Source of the DNA: Chiua virens
Taxonomy: Eukaryota > Basidiomycota > Agaricomycetes > Boletales > Boletaceae
Length of the DNA: 64,000 nt
Assembly: GCA_019787685.1 (NCBI GenBank)
Contig: JAHNUO010000001.1
Span: 2,604,001-2,668,000, forward strand
Direction: 5' to 3'
Shown here: piece by piece, positions 27,800 to 38,951 of the stretch
Position numbering within the stretch: the first letter of the stretch is position 1
How the letters are laid out: every line of letters begins with the position of its first letter
Made by a program: the position numbers and the translations under genes
The notes under the pieces: model-generated
Told to the model about the DNA's origin: nothing
The model's database searches: none
Seen by the model: the letters and a program-made list of their open reading frames with translations, nothing else

Positions 27800-29762
27800 C
27801 TAAGTCTCACAAGTCCAACACCTCGTTTCATTCTTTCCCGGATGACTCTCGAGACAGTGTTTAAACTAGAGATGAGACGCTTGTCAACAAAGCAGAAAAT
27901 ATCGGACAGCATGACGTACGGCATCTTTGAAATCCATACTCGTCGCGACCTTTGGGTGACAGAGATTGCAGACCACCTTGATGCCAGTGGTAGATTGGAT
28001 CATCTCATCATACGTAACCCGCCTTGCCAGTGGATTCTGACCTAACTGTCTGACCAGATTCTCGACTCTTCGGGACGCAATGACGTCGACCCGGAGAACT
28101 TGGTTGTTCCGAGGATAGGTGGAATAGCCCCTGAGGAGACTCTCGTATGGGGGGATTCTGCGAGTGCTACGACTTTTGGGTTTCACTTTATACAGATGCT
28201 CATGAGATAGCGCCTCCTTGAACCTGAGCCTCTGACGGCACGTTCTGCATCGGAAAATTACTGGAAGGAGAGTGGAGGGCTTTGACCGCGGTGAGAGATC
28301 CAGTCCTTCCCGAGCCATCTTTTTGAGTTCCTCTACAGCGTTCGTGCTCCACTCCCTGATCGCTCGAGGCAACACACGTCGCAGTTTTGTCATTAGATCC
28401 GAATTGGACATGTCGGAAATCATGTGAGGTTCTATTACTGAACGCACTGCCGGAATCATAGCGACATCAACATGCCTGGGTCGCACCAGTAGAGGACCCC
28501 AGTTAATCTGGTAAATTTGGTATTCCAGTGCACCCTTACGATTATCACAGAGGGCTTCTTGCAACCAGCGAATGAGTTGCGGATGAATTTTCGTCCACTC
28601 TGGTAAGATTATGAGTCTCATTTCCCAACCTTGTGATAAATTGATCACCTTCCGGTGTCAAGCGCCCGAATTTCTTTACTTCGGGTAGTGACCAAAAAGC
28701 TGGACGATCACAAATGGACACCACAGTCTGGAAACAGCCTATCTCAGTGAGTTTGGATTTGATACTAATTCAAATATTAGCTTCGTGTTAACCAACCGAG
28801 CAGTCAAAGCATACTCTTCGACCCGCTTAGTTCTTACTTTCTGGAGGTGATCTGCCCTTTTTTCTAACCGCCCATACTCCCAACTTCGGCATAGGCATGC
28901 ATGCTTGGGAGGCAAGTCGTTCAACATTGGTATAAGGGACAGCTTAAAGGATCAAGAAGCAACCTACCGATCGAACGGAATCCCAAAATTTATTCTGCTG
29001 AGCCACAAAATCTCCCAAAGAAAGGTCTTCCGGCCACTCGGAACTTCGAACAAATTTCCAATCCGACCGAGAAGAGGGCCGCCGGGTGACGGCCCGGAAA
29101 GGGCGGACCGAACAGGGGCGAATTTCGTGTCCTTTATCCCTCAACTCATAGTAAACACTGGCAACCGGAAGTTTCAAGTTGGCAATGTTGCTGCAGTATT
29201 TCTCAGTCGTCCTGTAAACAAGCCGTCAGACCGATAGTATCTAATTGCTATAAAGTGTTGAACGGACATCTTTGGGAAGCAGGTTGAGCAGCATCGCATC
29301 CGCAGGTCCCATCGAATAGTTTCGCAAGTACAGTAGCACCCCTAGACCACGGAGACCATTAGCCCAAACTCCACGCTGCAGCATCGGAATGATATGACAC
29401 ACATGACAAAGTGGATCAAATGCAAGGAACACATATGCAGGTGGAGACATCCAACATGGACAAGGAGGTAATCCGACGCTGCTGATGGCATTGTTCCATA
29501 ATGCAGAAGCTTTCTTGCGGTCGAGAAGAAATGCACGCAAACCCTTGGTCGTTCTGGCGAGGTAGAGGAGTTCTGCAGGCTCTAGGAGAAGAAAAATCTG
29601 CAAATTGCCAGTGTCAAGATTGTACTCAAAGCATTGGTCGATTCACGAGGGCCTGACCTCAAAAAGCATGTCGAGAGGTAGATCAATAAAGTGTCGTCTA
29701 TTGACATGCTCTTCTTCATTGCGGGTCGCGTTGTGTCTGCTGCGTTTGATTGCCCGTGCCAT
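27800..29762 (-). pseudogene. F-box/cysteine-motif protein, copy 2 (lost splice acceptor)
   Basis: Mirror image of copy 1, starting MARAIKRSRHNATRNEEEH with F-box HFIDLPLDMLFE spliced to IFLLLEPAELLYLAR. The C-terminal exon is open throughout: WLQEALCDNRKGALEYQI, FRCRTCRQRLRF, VVCNLCHPKV, then FKHCLESHPG and stop at 27802-27800. The intron after LLPKD has lost its acceptor: where copies 1 and 3 have CAG or TAG before the LVYRT/QFVYRT exon, this copy has GG (plus-strand CC at 29223-29224). Reading into that intron meets a TAG after YSN. Unless a cryptic acceptor is used (TTTACAG 7 nt on would shift frame), the product is an F-box-only fragment of about 150 residues. Confidence 0.65.
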
Positions 29763-29932
29763 GGTGGTTTGGTCTGAACTGGCTGAAGGAATGGGACGGG
29801 GCACCGCCGCACCGCATCATTACGTAGGGGCTCGAATGCCGACAAAGTCGTGCCTGAGTAATGAACTTGAACTCGCACCGCGATTCGAAATTTCGAACTG
29901 TGAGGACAGTATCATCTACTGAGCGCAAGCGC
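29763..29932. promoter_or_regulatory. Divergent region between F-box copies 2 and 3
   Basis: 170 bp separate the head-to-head ATGs. Only the last ~20 bp before each ATG resemble the other copies. Confidence 0.35.
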
Positions 29933-31840
29933 ATGGCGGCGCGCGAGGAAGATCATGTCAATCTGAGACGACGGCTCGTTGATCTACCTATTGACGTGCT
30001 TATAGAGGTCAGTGGCATCACCTGCTGTCAATAACACTCGACGTGATAATCCCTAGATCTTTCTTTTCCTAGAGCCCGTAGAACTTCTTTATCTCTCCAG
30101 AACAACCAAGTGGTTGCGTGCGTTCCTTCTCAGCCGCAGGAAATCCTCCGCGTCATGGAAGAATGCCATCGACAATGTCGGTTTACCTCCTTGTCCGGAT
30201 TGGATGTCCCCGCCTGCATATGTATTTCTTGCCTTTGATCCTGTTTGCCACGTGGGTCGATTCTCTATCATTCAGACGTTGAGAGGTGAATTCCAAGCTA
30301 ACTGTTTCTTATCACACAGGGATGCTTTTGTCTTTGCGAAACTGTCGATTGGAACCTGCGGATACGGTCCTGTCCGAGTTGTTACCGAAAAATGTCCGTT
30401 CAAACGTTCTGTAGAGATCTGTTACTGATTTAGCAGTTCGTATACAGGACCATGTCTAGCTATTGCGGCAGTGTCAAAAAGTTCCGTCTTCCACGTTCTA
30501 CGATGCCTTACACGTTGACCGAGATCAATGACAATTGGCAAATCGTCGAGCATTATGGTCCCTACTGCTTCAGCAAATACTCTAGGTCGGATTGGGAGCT
30601 CGTCCAAACGTGGGAGCGACCGGAAGAGGTTTCTTTGCAGGATTTCGTGACCCAGAAGAATACATTTTGGCGATCCATTGAAGAGGTGGGTCATTCCCTG
30701 GTGCCAATACCTTATATAAACGTTGAACATTTTGCATTGCAAGCACGCAAAATTATGCCGAGCTTGGGAACATCGACAGTTGGAAAAAAGGCTTGATCAG
30801 CTCTTATTTTTGAAGAAACGGGTCAAAGAGTATGCTTCAATCATTGTTGGTCGACATCTTACTGATTCCGGGTCAGTATCAAGACCACAGTTACAAAAAT
30901 GGGTTGGTCGTACGACACCCTCGCGTCCTTCTGTGATCGCCCCGACTTTCGGGAACTACCACAAGTAAAGAAATTCGAGCAGTTTACACCTCAAGGTCAG
31001 TCAATTGAAATGAAGGGATATATCACACTCACAAAACCTTTTCAGAATGGATTGAGATTGGCCCACAACTCATTTGTTGGTTGCAGGAAGCATTTTACGA
31101 CGAGTGCAGGGAGACATTGCACGACTCAATACTATCACTCACGGTCGCAAGGCTCAGGGATACCTCTTCGTCGGTGCGACCTAAGGACGTCGACGTAGCC
31201 ACGATCCCGGCGGTTCGATCGGTGATAGAAGACCATATCATGTCCAACATGTCCGATTGGGATCTGAAGACAGGACTGCAGCCCGTGTTATTTAATGCAT
31301 TCAAGAATTGGAGTGCAGACGCTGTAGAGGAATTGAAACAGATGGCTCGGAAAGACCTAGATTTCCCACCTCGGTCGAAGCCCTCCTCTCTCCTCCCAGT
31401 TATCTTCCGATGCAAAACGTGCCACCAGGGACTCAGGTTCAATGATGCGCTGTCTCACGAACATTTGTACGAAGTAAGACCCAAAGAACACAGCACTTGC
31501 TCATTACGCACATACGAGAGGTTTCTTAGAGGTTATTCCATCTACCCTCGGAACACGCAAGTTCTTCAAGCCGACGTGGCTGCATCACGAAGAGTCGAGA
31601 ATCTGGTCAGGCAATTCGGACGGAATCCAAGCAAGGTAACATATGAGGAGCTGAGTCCGTCCACCCGCAAGGTGGTCTGTAATCTCTGTCCCCCAGAAGT
31701 CGCCACTGGTATGATTTTCATAGAAGCGGTACGTCATGTTGTTCGATGCTTCCTGCATTGGTAACGAATGTCTCATCTAGTTTGAACATTGTCTCCATGC
31801 CCATTCAGAACAAAACGAAACAGAAATGTGGGCTGTATGA
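29933..31840 (+). CDS. F-box protein with C-terminal paired-cysteine module, copy 3 (intact)
   Basis: Probable substrate receptor of an SCF ubiquitin ligase. The first exon ends LVDLPIDVLIE and splices to IFLFLEPVELLYLSRTTKWL, an F-box. Then come PPCPDWMSPPAYVFLAFDP and GMLLSLRNCRLEPADTVLSE in the frame shared with the other copies, although the intervening 30 codons differ. The intron after LLPKN uses GATTTAG as acceptor, giving QFVYRTMSSYC. Later exons carry DFVTQKNTFWRSIEE, HAKLCRAWEHRQLEKRL and FCDRPDFRELPQVKKF. The last exons have FRCKTCHQGLRF, VVCNLCPPEV and, after an intron ending CATCTAG, FEHCLHAHSEQ with stop TGA at 31838-31840. CxxC...CxxC...C...H could bind zinc. It is more diverged from copies 1 and 2 than they are from each other, and it has no clear disabling change. 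Confidence 0.7.
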
Positions 31841-32230
31841 GTGAGCAAGTGTTAGGATTTCTGCACGTGAGGTCAACTTAGGTAACAGTATGCGTGTTTA
31901 TCTTATCCACGAAGAGAGCTCGTTATCGTCTGAAGAGAGGTTTGATTATGCAGTATGTGTGTATAGGATAACATGGATGAAGCATATGGGATTGAATACA
32001 TCATCTGGAACGGCTCATAGTAGATATACGGTTAGCGACACAGGTAAAGTTCATGCGTATGCGAGCACGACTTCCGGCTATTCCTAATCGGAAGGCCGGG
32101 TGATAATTGTGAACTGCACGAGCATACTTGCCATAGCGTCCGTCCAATGACAGTCAACCCTTCCAGTCTAAATGCAAATAAGTTTCTAGCGCCTCTGGCT
32201 CACCCCGATAATAAATGTCCTCATCCATGT
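31841..32230. other. Convergent 3' intergenic region
   Basis: 390 bp between the end of F-box copy 3 and the end of PIS1. AT-rich, without a supported gene. Confidence 0.5.
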
Positions 32231-33295
32231 TCATTGACCCTTTTCCCTCGCAGCAGCCCTTTCGGCCAAATCGACCCCTACCAGGATTTTACTTGCCTTC
32301 CAGAGCTGAACGAGGTTGATAATATTCTTCGCTAAGCAAACGGGGAAAGAGAGCAGCGCTAGGAGTTGAGGCCACGTGAAGGATGACAGGAACTCGAGGA
32401 ATGGCAATGTATCGAGTGGGATAGATTGAGAAAGAGGGGTGTGTACCCATTTTATGAGATAGAGTGAGACGAAGAACATTTCGTTGCCAGCACACATGAA
32501 AAATAGTGTGCGCTACTTACACATTTCAGGAACGCCACACAAGATAGGGATCGAGATACGGACCGGGTCATTGTAGTAATACCACAGAATACGACTCACG
32601 TCGCTCTTCACGAGTTTGTGGCTCCGAGACCCTGTGACAAGGGAGCTACGAGTACGAAAATATCAGTCACACTACACCAGCGAATGCGCTAGGGGCATGT
32701 GACACTAACCTATACATGTGCATGTAGTGGCTCGAGAAATCAAGCGCGATAAGAAATTGGAAAACAAGTGCAAAACTTGGGTATGCGGAGGAGAGATAGC
32801 AGAGAAGACACGATGTGGTGCATCTTTCAAAAAACGATTGACGTCACCGAGGCGGGAAGGAACCAAAGTGACGGGAGGGCGTACCTATCAGTTACCATGT
32901 CCAATACTGCACCAAACTTTGATGCCTGTCCGAGCGCTCGTGCAGCTTGACCATCCACGGCATCGAGAAGGCACGATATGCAATACGCAAGAGTGCAGTA
33001 TTTCGGATGATAGCTCATGAAATGAAGTGAAAGGCCTGCGAGAATGACTCGCGTATAGCCTGTTAGCAAGGTAGTGTGTCAGAAAGGAGGCTAGCTGCAC
33101 GGGGATATCATCATGGATGCAGGAGAGGCACTCACCGATGATGTTGGGAACGAAAAGAAAGACGTTTTCTGAGTAAGTCTGGGCAGTTGCTAAATCGACA
33201 GCAACCTTGGCATCGACGTGTCGGAGTGAGTCTCGTCTGCGAGATTTGCGGGTGGGAGGTGAAGGAGGTGCTGAGCCATTTGAATGTCTGCTCAT
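32231..33295 (-). CDS. PIS1: CDP-diacylglycerol-inositol 3-phosphatidyltransferase (PI synthase)
   Basis: Makes phosphatidylinositol from CDP-diacylglycerol and myo-inositol in the ER or Golgi membrane. The superfamily signature is complete: DGQAAR, eight residues, then GAVLDMVTD. The preceding NVFLFVPNIIG spliced to YTRVILAGLSLHFM is the typical first membrane segment of Pis1, and DFSSHYMHMYSSL is diagnostic of PI synthases. The downstream half includes SRILWYYYN and the C-terminus GVDLAERAAAREKGQ, with TGA at 32233-32231. I chose MSRHSNGSAPPSPP (33295) as the start; an in-frame ATG at 33358 would add 21 residues. At least four introns interrupt the gene. It lies in tandem with the syntaxin gene upstream. 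Confidence 0.93.
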
Positions 33296-33483
33296 CGTTG
33301 TTGGCGGTGAGCGTTTGGAGCTGCGGACTAAAGTAGAAATGACGCGCGACAAAAACATGACCTCAGTGAGTCAGCACATATCACGTCAGCCCAAATCCCG
33401 AGCAATATTAACAAAAAATTACTATATGTAAGTGAAATATATCCACACGTAGTCCATATGCAAACCATTAAGACACTACTACT

Positions 33484-34823
33484 TCATTTTCCTTGTGGGT
33501 GTTGCGAAAAGTACACCCCCACGCCAATACCAACTGCGGCCAGAATCACAATTACAGTGATAAAGAAACAAATCCATCGCATCCGTCGAGCGGACCTTGC
33601 GTGTTTTATTGCAATGTCCACCTGGTCAACCCTAATTTCAACTGATTAGTCCTAGTCCGACAACAAACTCAAGCACTTACCCTTTCCTAGTATCTTCTTC
33701 GACACCAGCAGCTTTAGTCTCAACAAAGGTGATCTGTTCATCTTGCTGATTGATCAAGATAGCCATCTGCGTCCGAATGGTCAGCATGGTCCACAGTTCA
33801 GAGGAGCAAGGGCCCACATCGTTGAATAACTGTGCCAGCTCTGCTAGGGTAACTTCAATTCGCTGAATGTCTTGGTGACGCTCCTGGACTTCACGGTACG
33901 CTTGTCTGGATTCACCATAGCGAGTGGACGACGAGATCTATACGGTGCCAGTCCAATATGACATTTGGAAATTGTATGTCAAGAGAGATGTGACTTACTG
34001 CCTGGAGGAAAATCGCGCTGCTGCTGCCCTGAGTGTCATTCACGACAGCAGCTACCTCGTCTGCGTTGGCATCGGGTTTAACTGCACATAAATGCTGAGT
34101 TAGGGCGGTGGGTCACCAAATCAAGAAAGTCGGGGTCACCAATCTTGAGCTGCCGTTCCACACGATCCTTGTACCTTTGCCGGTATTGCTGCTCGACGTT
34201 CTGATATCTCTGCAGCGTCTCGACAAACTTTCCGTGTACCAAGGTGATCTACGGTAAATTCCCACGTCAGTGATACGCTTGCGATTGGACGACGTTGACG
34301 GACTCTGTTCTTCCTAATTGTAGCGTCTTGCATGCTTAGGCCACCTGGTTGGGCTCTCAGCGCTTGTATACGCCTCGAGAGTGCGTTGCTAAGCGAACGC
34401 GTAGACTCGGTGAGTTCGGCAAGCCGCGCATGGTTAGCCGCAGAGTCCTGGTCAGAGAGTGTATTCAAGGAGCGGGAATGCAAATCGGCGATAGCGGTAA
34501 CATTGGCGTTGAAGTCGACAATGGACTCTTCGATGGCGGCAGTCTGCAAGTCGAGGTAACACGACGGACATCGTGCGGCAAAGAAAAACGCACCTCAGAA
34601 AAAAAGGCGGGCATAGAAGACGTATCTTGAGAGGGGGGTAGATACGAACTATTCAAGCCATCATGATTAGTCGGTGATGCAGGCGGAGGTACGCGCTGCA
34701 TCTCGATTGGGGGCTGGGAGACATCGGGCTGTCTCTGGGCCTGTCAGGGGTGAGCGTAAGTCGACAATGGTGGTGACTAGAAAAAAGACCTACCCTGAGC
34801 GCTGCGAGTCTATCTCGGCCCAT
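33484..34823 (-). CDS. SSO1: Plasma-membrane t-SNARE of the syntaxin family (Sso1/2 type)
   Basis: Qa-SNARE for exocytosis. The first exon MGRDRLAALR splices to AQRQPDVSQPPIEMQRV, then a Pro/Ser-rich linker. The Habc region includes ESIVDFNANVTAIADLHSRS and ALSRRIQALRAQPG. The SNARE motif runs from HQDIQRIEVTLAELAQLFND, across an intron, to MAILINQQDEQITFVET; the Gln in INQQDEQ sits at the ionic zero layer. It continues through VDIAIKHARSARRMR to one C-terminal membrane anchor (WICFFITVIVILAAVGIGV) and a short tail, HPQGK. At least six short introns are needed, and all that I checked restore frame. It shares a 205-bp divergent promoter with the AAA ATPase gene. Confidence 0.94.
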
Positions 34824-35028
34824 GATGGGACAGTGACGAGGACTGCGTGGACAACGGTTGAGACGGTGAGCGTGCCACTGCGCGGTGCGTCACACGGCAG
34901 TCTCAGCCTTGGGAGGGGATGGCCGTGAGAAAGTGAGTGTTCCGAAAAAAAGAGTCGAGCTCGACGCTGTCACACACAGCGAGCTCGTCGCAAGACACCT
35001 CCATCAACATCCGACACGCTCTGTCTAC
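34824..35028. promoter_or_regulatory. Shared divergent promoter, syntaxin / AAA ATPase
   Basis: 205 bp between the two ATGs, with no TATA-like sequence. An open frame runs upstream from the AAA ATPase ATG through most of this stretch, so a longer N-terminus for that protein is possible but lacks the presequence character seen from 35029. Confidence 0.35.
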
Positions 35029-38000
35029 ATGCGCAGGACGTCGCAGCTCGCTAGGACACTCATCAAGGCCTCCAGGAGACCCACGCCCGTTCCACGGCTC
35101 AGTGCACCGACACTGGCTCGGACAAAGGCTCCGAAAGAGCTCAATGTGAGCGGTACTGAACCCGACCGACCGACATCGAGGGTGCACAAGCGACTAGCAT
35201 CATCGCAGCCCGTCATCGACGAGCAGGACGGTGACCAGCCTGTGCTTACTGCGTCGGATTCACCACCAGAGGCGGATCCGCCGTCAGATGCCACACCAGA
35301 GAAACCACCGCGCAGACAGAGAGCATCTGCCAGCTCACCTCCCGCGCTTTCTGCCTCTTCGACAAGGGACACTGACGACAGACCACAGTTGCCTTCTGGT
35401 CTCGATATCCTGTGGCTACCCGACTCGCCTCCAGACTCGAACGCGTTGCCTCCACCTGAGCTCTTCGAAGAGGCTCTCACCAACTTGCACATCGCCCTCC
35501 ATCCCCAGACTCAACATCGTGCTGCGTACTCGTCTCCCTCAGGTCCTCCCATAGAACCAACCCTTGCGTTGTACTGTCCCTTGGAAGGCGCCGAGTATGT
35601 TCTCGATGAGACCGTCCGTGAGTTGGCTCGGAGAACCGGCGCGGAGGTTCTTGTGATCGATTCCGTCCACCTGGCTGCAGGTGAATGGGGCCATTTTGGA
35701 AAAGGTATAGTCCATCACTGCGCTCTTCTTTGTCAGTGTCCCGACCCGTCTTGCCTGCAGCAGCCAATGCCATACAGCTACCCAGAAACCCTCTCCATTA
35801 CCATCCTCCCCCTCCACCCTTTCCCTATCGCCGCCCCCCTCTCGCCGCCGAGGAAGAAGAAGAAACGGAATCCGGTCTCATTCCTCCAGCGGGGGTTTCT
35901 CAAATGACCCTTCATGTCCTTGCCCCCGTCGCCGCATCTCGCGGACGTCCCTCCTCAGTCTTTGCTCCTTCCCGTTCTTCGCCCACACCGAGTCGAATCA
36001 AAGCCTTTTTTGACGAACTCATCAACTTGCCCTCTCCTTCATCTTCTGACCCATCGCAGCCTCAGCGCACCCGCCCTCGTATAGTCTATATCCGCGATTT
36101 CCCCACCCTCGCGCCTACAACACCCACTTGGTACCCCCATCTCCTCAGCGCGGTACGCAGCCGTAGGACAGGACCCATCGCCTGTTCCTCCTCCCCTGTT
36201 GCATGTCCCATGGCAATTGTGTGTGGTGTGACACCACCGCTCGTCGGACCATCTTCGCTTCCTCTCTCACCTTTTATGGGGCCTTTCTCGATGCCAGTAG
36301 TGGCGCAGGTTCCACCAAAAGCTGGTTCGGTTAGTGGTCGCCGGAGACATGCCGCACGTCCCACTCCTGGTGTTTCTACCTCGAGCACGGTTCCCTACGT
36401 CGGCGCGATCCATGCACAATCTTCTTCAGAGTGGGGGGAGGATGATTACGCCATGCGGGTGCGTGAAAAACGTCTTCGAGAACGTCTACGGCGATGGGAA
36501 AGGAGCGGGGATGCCGCACTTCTCGAAGATGTCCCACGGCTCTTTACCTCCTCTCCTCCCGGTTATCCCCCTTTCAGCAGTGGTGGAGTAAACGGGTTCC
36601 CTCAAGCGATCCCCCAACCAGCCCCTCCTCTCCCTTCAGCCGATTTTGATGCACCACGTCCACCCATACTTCTGTTGGGAGGCGGCGCGTCTCCGTTCCT
36701 GGATATGTTCGGAAGCGGGCAGGGCGATTCTGACGATGGTAGTGCAGGAAGCGGCGCTTCAGGAAAGTTCTTCCGGACTGCCGTCATACTCCCCAGTTTG
36801 CGAGATCAAGGTGCGGAGAGGGAGTGTAGGATGAATCGACGGAGAGAAGTGAACGAGTTGGCTATGCGATTAGGTGTTGGAGGAATCGGAGGTGTGTTAG
36901 AGGCTGGTGGGAAGGATGAAGCCGGACGCGCCTCAGCTGAGGGGGTGGCAGTTGGTGCTGGAATCGACCATGTCGAAAAGGCATCAAAGTCAAATTACGG
37001 GGAATTGGAAGCAGACGTAGAGATCCTCGGGTCTTCTGCTGATGCTGAACGACAACCCGACATTGACGCGCCTTCGTCGACTGGTCCACAAAACCCTGAG
37101 GAACACGAGATGTGGGAGGACTGGAGCACACGCGTCGAGTCTTGGTCTTCGATTCGTCAGATTGCAGATAGAGCGGTGGGAAGTGTCGTTTCCTCTGCCG
37201 TCATCTCCCCTACCTTATCTCCCGCTACATCATCCAAGACACTCGATGCGACTCAAACCCTCGAACCAACTTCTGTTCCTTGGTCTGCCATACACCGCGC
37301 ATGGGCAGTACAACGCTCTTCTCACGATCTCCGTCGTGGCTGGTCAAAAGACGCCCGTGTCCGCGTTCCCCGAGAGGGTCAACATGACGACATCACCGAA
37401 GACGAACTAGACGCGCTTGAATTCGAGGATGGTGAAGAGGGTAGACCGTTTGATGAAGTAGTGGAAAAGGTCAGGCAAGACGAAGACCTTGACCCTCATG
37501 AAAAGCGGCTATTGGGCTGCATCGTCGATCCTGGTAGGTTATTTTTGCGGGGTCAACGGTGGTCGCCTTGCATGCATGCTAATGCAACTTTGCAAGGTAC
37601 ACTCTCGACGACCTTTGCACAAGTCCATCTTCCGCCGCATACAATCGACTCTGTGAGGACCTTGGTTTCGCTCCCACTGCTTCATCCTGCAGCCTTTCAA
37701 ATGGGTATCCTGAAAGAACATGCCATGACGGGATGCCTTTTGTTTGGACCACCGGGCACTGGTAAGACCCTCGTGGTGCGAGCTCTCGCCAAAGAGGCTG
37801 GGTGCAGGATGTTGATGGTCTCGCCATCCGACGTCATGGACATGGTACGTCTCTTACTCATAGTTCGGCCTGTCTTGTTTCTGACCATCCCACTTCAGTA
37901 CGTTGGCGAAGGTGAAAAGCTTGTGAAAGCAGTGTTTAGCCTTGCTCGCCGTTTGTCTCCTTGTGTCGTGTTCCTCGACGAAATCGACGCCCTTTTCGGT

Positions 38001-38804
38001 GCTCGGTCGTCTGCTCGTGACTCGGGTGGTGCTATGGCGCATCGTGGGGTCATCACCGAGTTTATGCAAGAGATGGACGGACTGAAGAGTCATTCGGGCG
38101 TGGAGGAAAGAGTCGTGGTTATTGGTGCTACCAACAGACCTTTCGATCTCGACGATGCAGTATTGCGGAGGTTGCCGCGCAGACTGCTGGTGGACCTGCC
38201 TGGAGAGAAAGAGAGAGAAGGTCTGTCTTACCTTTGTTCAGTTGCAGCGAGACACTAACGTGATCATGTCCCAGAAATTCTGCGTATTCTGTTGCGAGAC
38301 GAGACGTTGGCGCCGGATGTCGACATCAACGTATTGGGTAGACAAACTGAGAACTTTTCGGGTTCGGATTTGAAGCGTGCGTTTGACTTCTTTTGGTGGC
38401 TAAGATGTCTTTCTAATTTTTGATATATAGACTTGTGTGTGTCTGCCGCTCTCGACGCAGTCAAAGAAGGTGTCAACGTGCCATGGAAATCGTCCCCAGA
38501 AGCTGTCACGCAAGATTTGACAACAAACAATCCGGATGCAGCTACCTCAGACTCATTCGCGACGTACTCTCGGACCATCCACCCAAGACACTTTGTCAAA
38601 GCACTCAAAGAAATCACGCCCTCGAACTCCGAGTCTTTGGGCTCCTTGGCGGATTTGCGTAAATGGAACGAGCAGTTTGGTGAGGGCCAGAGAGAGAAAC
38701 GGCGTATACAAGTCTGGGGCAAGGGCAAGTTTGGATTTGTAGATACCTCACTGGGTGTAGGGCAAGAGGAAAATCGCGTTGCAGAGCCCCACGCGATGGC
38801 ATGA
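35029..38804 (+). CDS. AAA ATPase of the Msp1/ATAD1-like (meiotic-clade) type, with long N-terminal region
   Basis: ATPase of about 1150 residues. The start MRRTSQLARTLIKASRRPT is Arg-rich and acid-free, a likely mitochondrial presequence. A long Pro/Ser-rich region follows, with ordered islands such as GAEYVLDETVRELARRTGAE and RPRIVYIRDFPTLAPT. The AAA core is near the C-terminus: LLGCIVDPGTLSTTFAQVHL, FGPPGTGKT (Walker A), YVGEGEKLVKAVFSLARR, VVFLDEIDAL (Walker B), GATNRP (sensor 1) and LRRLPRRLLVDLPG (arginine fingers). A substantial C-terminal helical part follows. Introns after FGK, DPG, VMDM, EKERE and SDLK all join in frame. Msp1-type enzymes extract misplaced membrane proteins; whether this diverged long form does so is inference. 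Confidence 0.88.
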
Positions 38805-38951
38805 GGACCATGTCAATAGACGGATAACGCTACAGTACTTGTTAATTGGGATATAAGTACGCAAAACCTATAGAGAACTCCGAATCAGAGGTGCAAAACG
38901 GAAGCATGAACACTACTATAGTAGTAGGAGTAGAGACTTGTCGTTTCAGCA

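Larger units (their letters stand above)
25171..29780. repeat. Large inverted duplication (arms of about 2 kb, about 0.5 kb spacer)
   Basis: The segment 25171-27210 reappears as its reverse complement at about 27705-29780. Long stretches match base for base, for example the VRPRHVDVAMIPAVRSVIEPHM coding region and the terminal FKHCL exon. Differences are scattered point changes and small indels. Homology includes introns and extends about 20 bp upstream of the ATGs and about 70 bp past the stops. This indicates a DNA-level duplication rather than retroposition. The arms enclose a spacer of about 490 bp with no homology between its halves. Confidence 0.85.
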
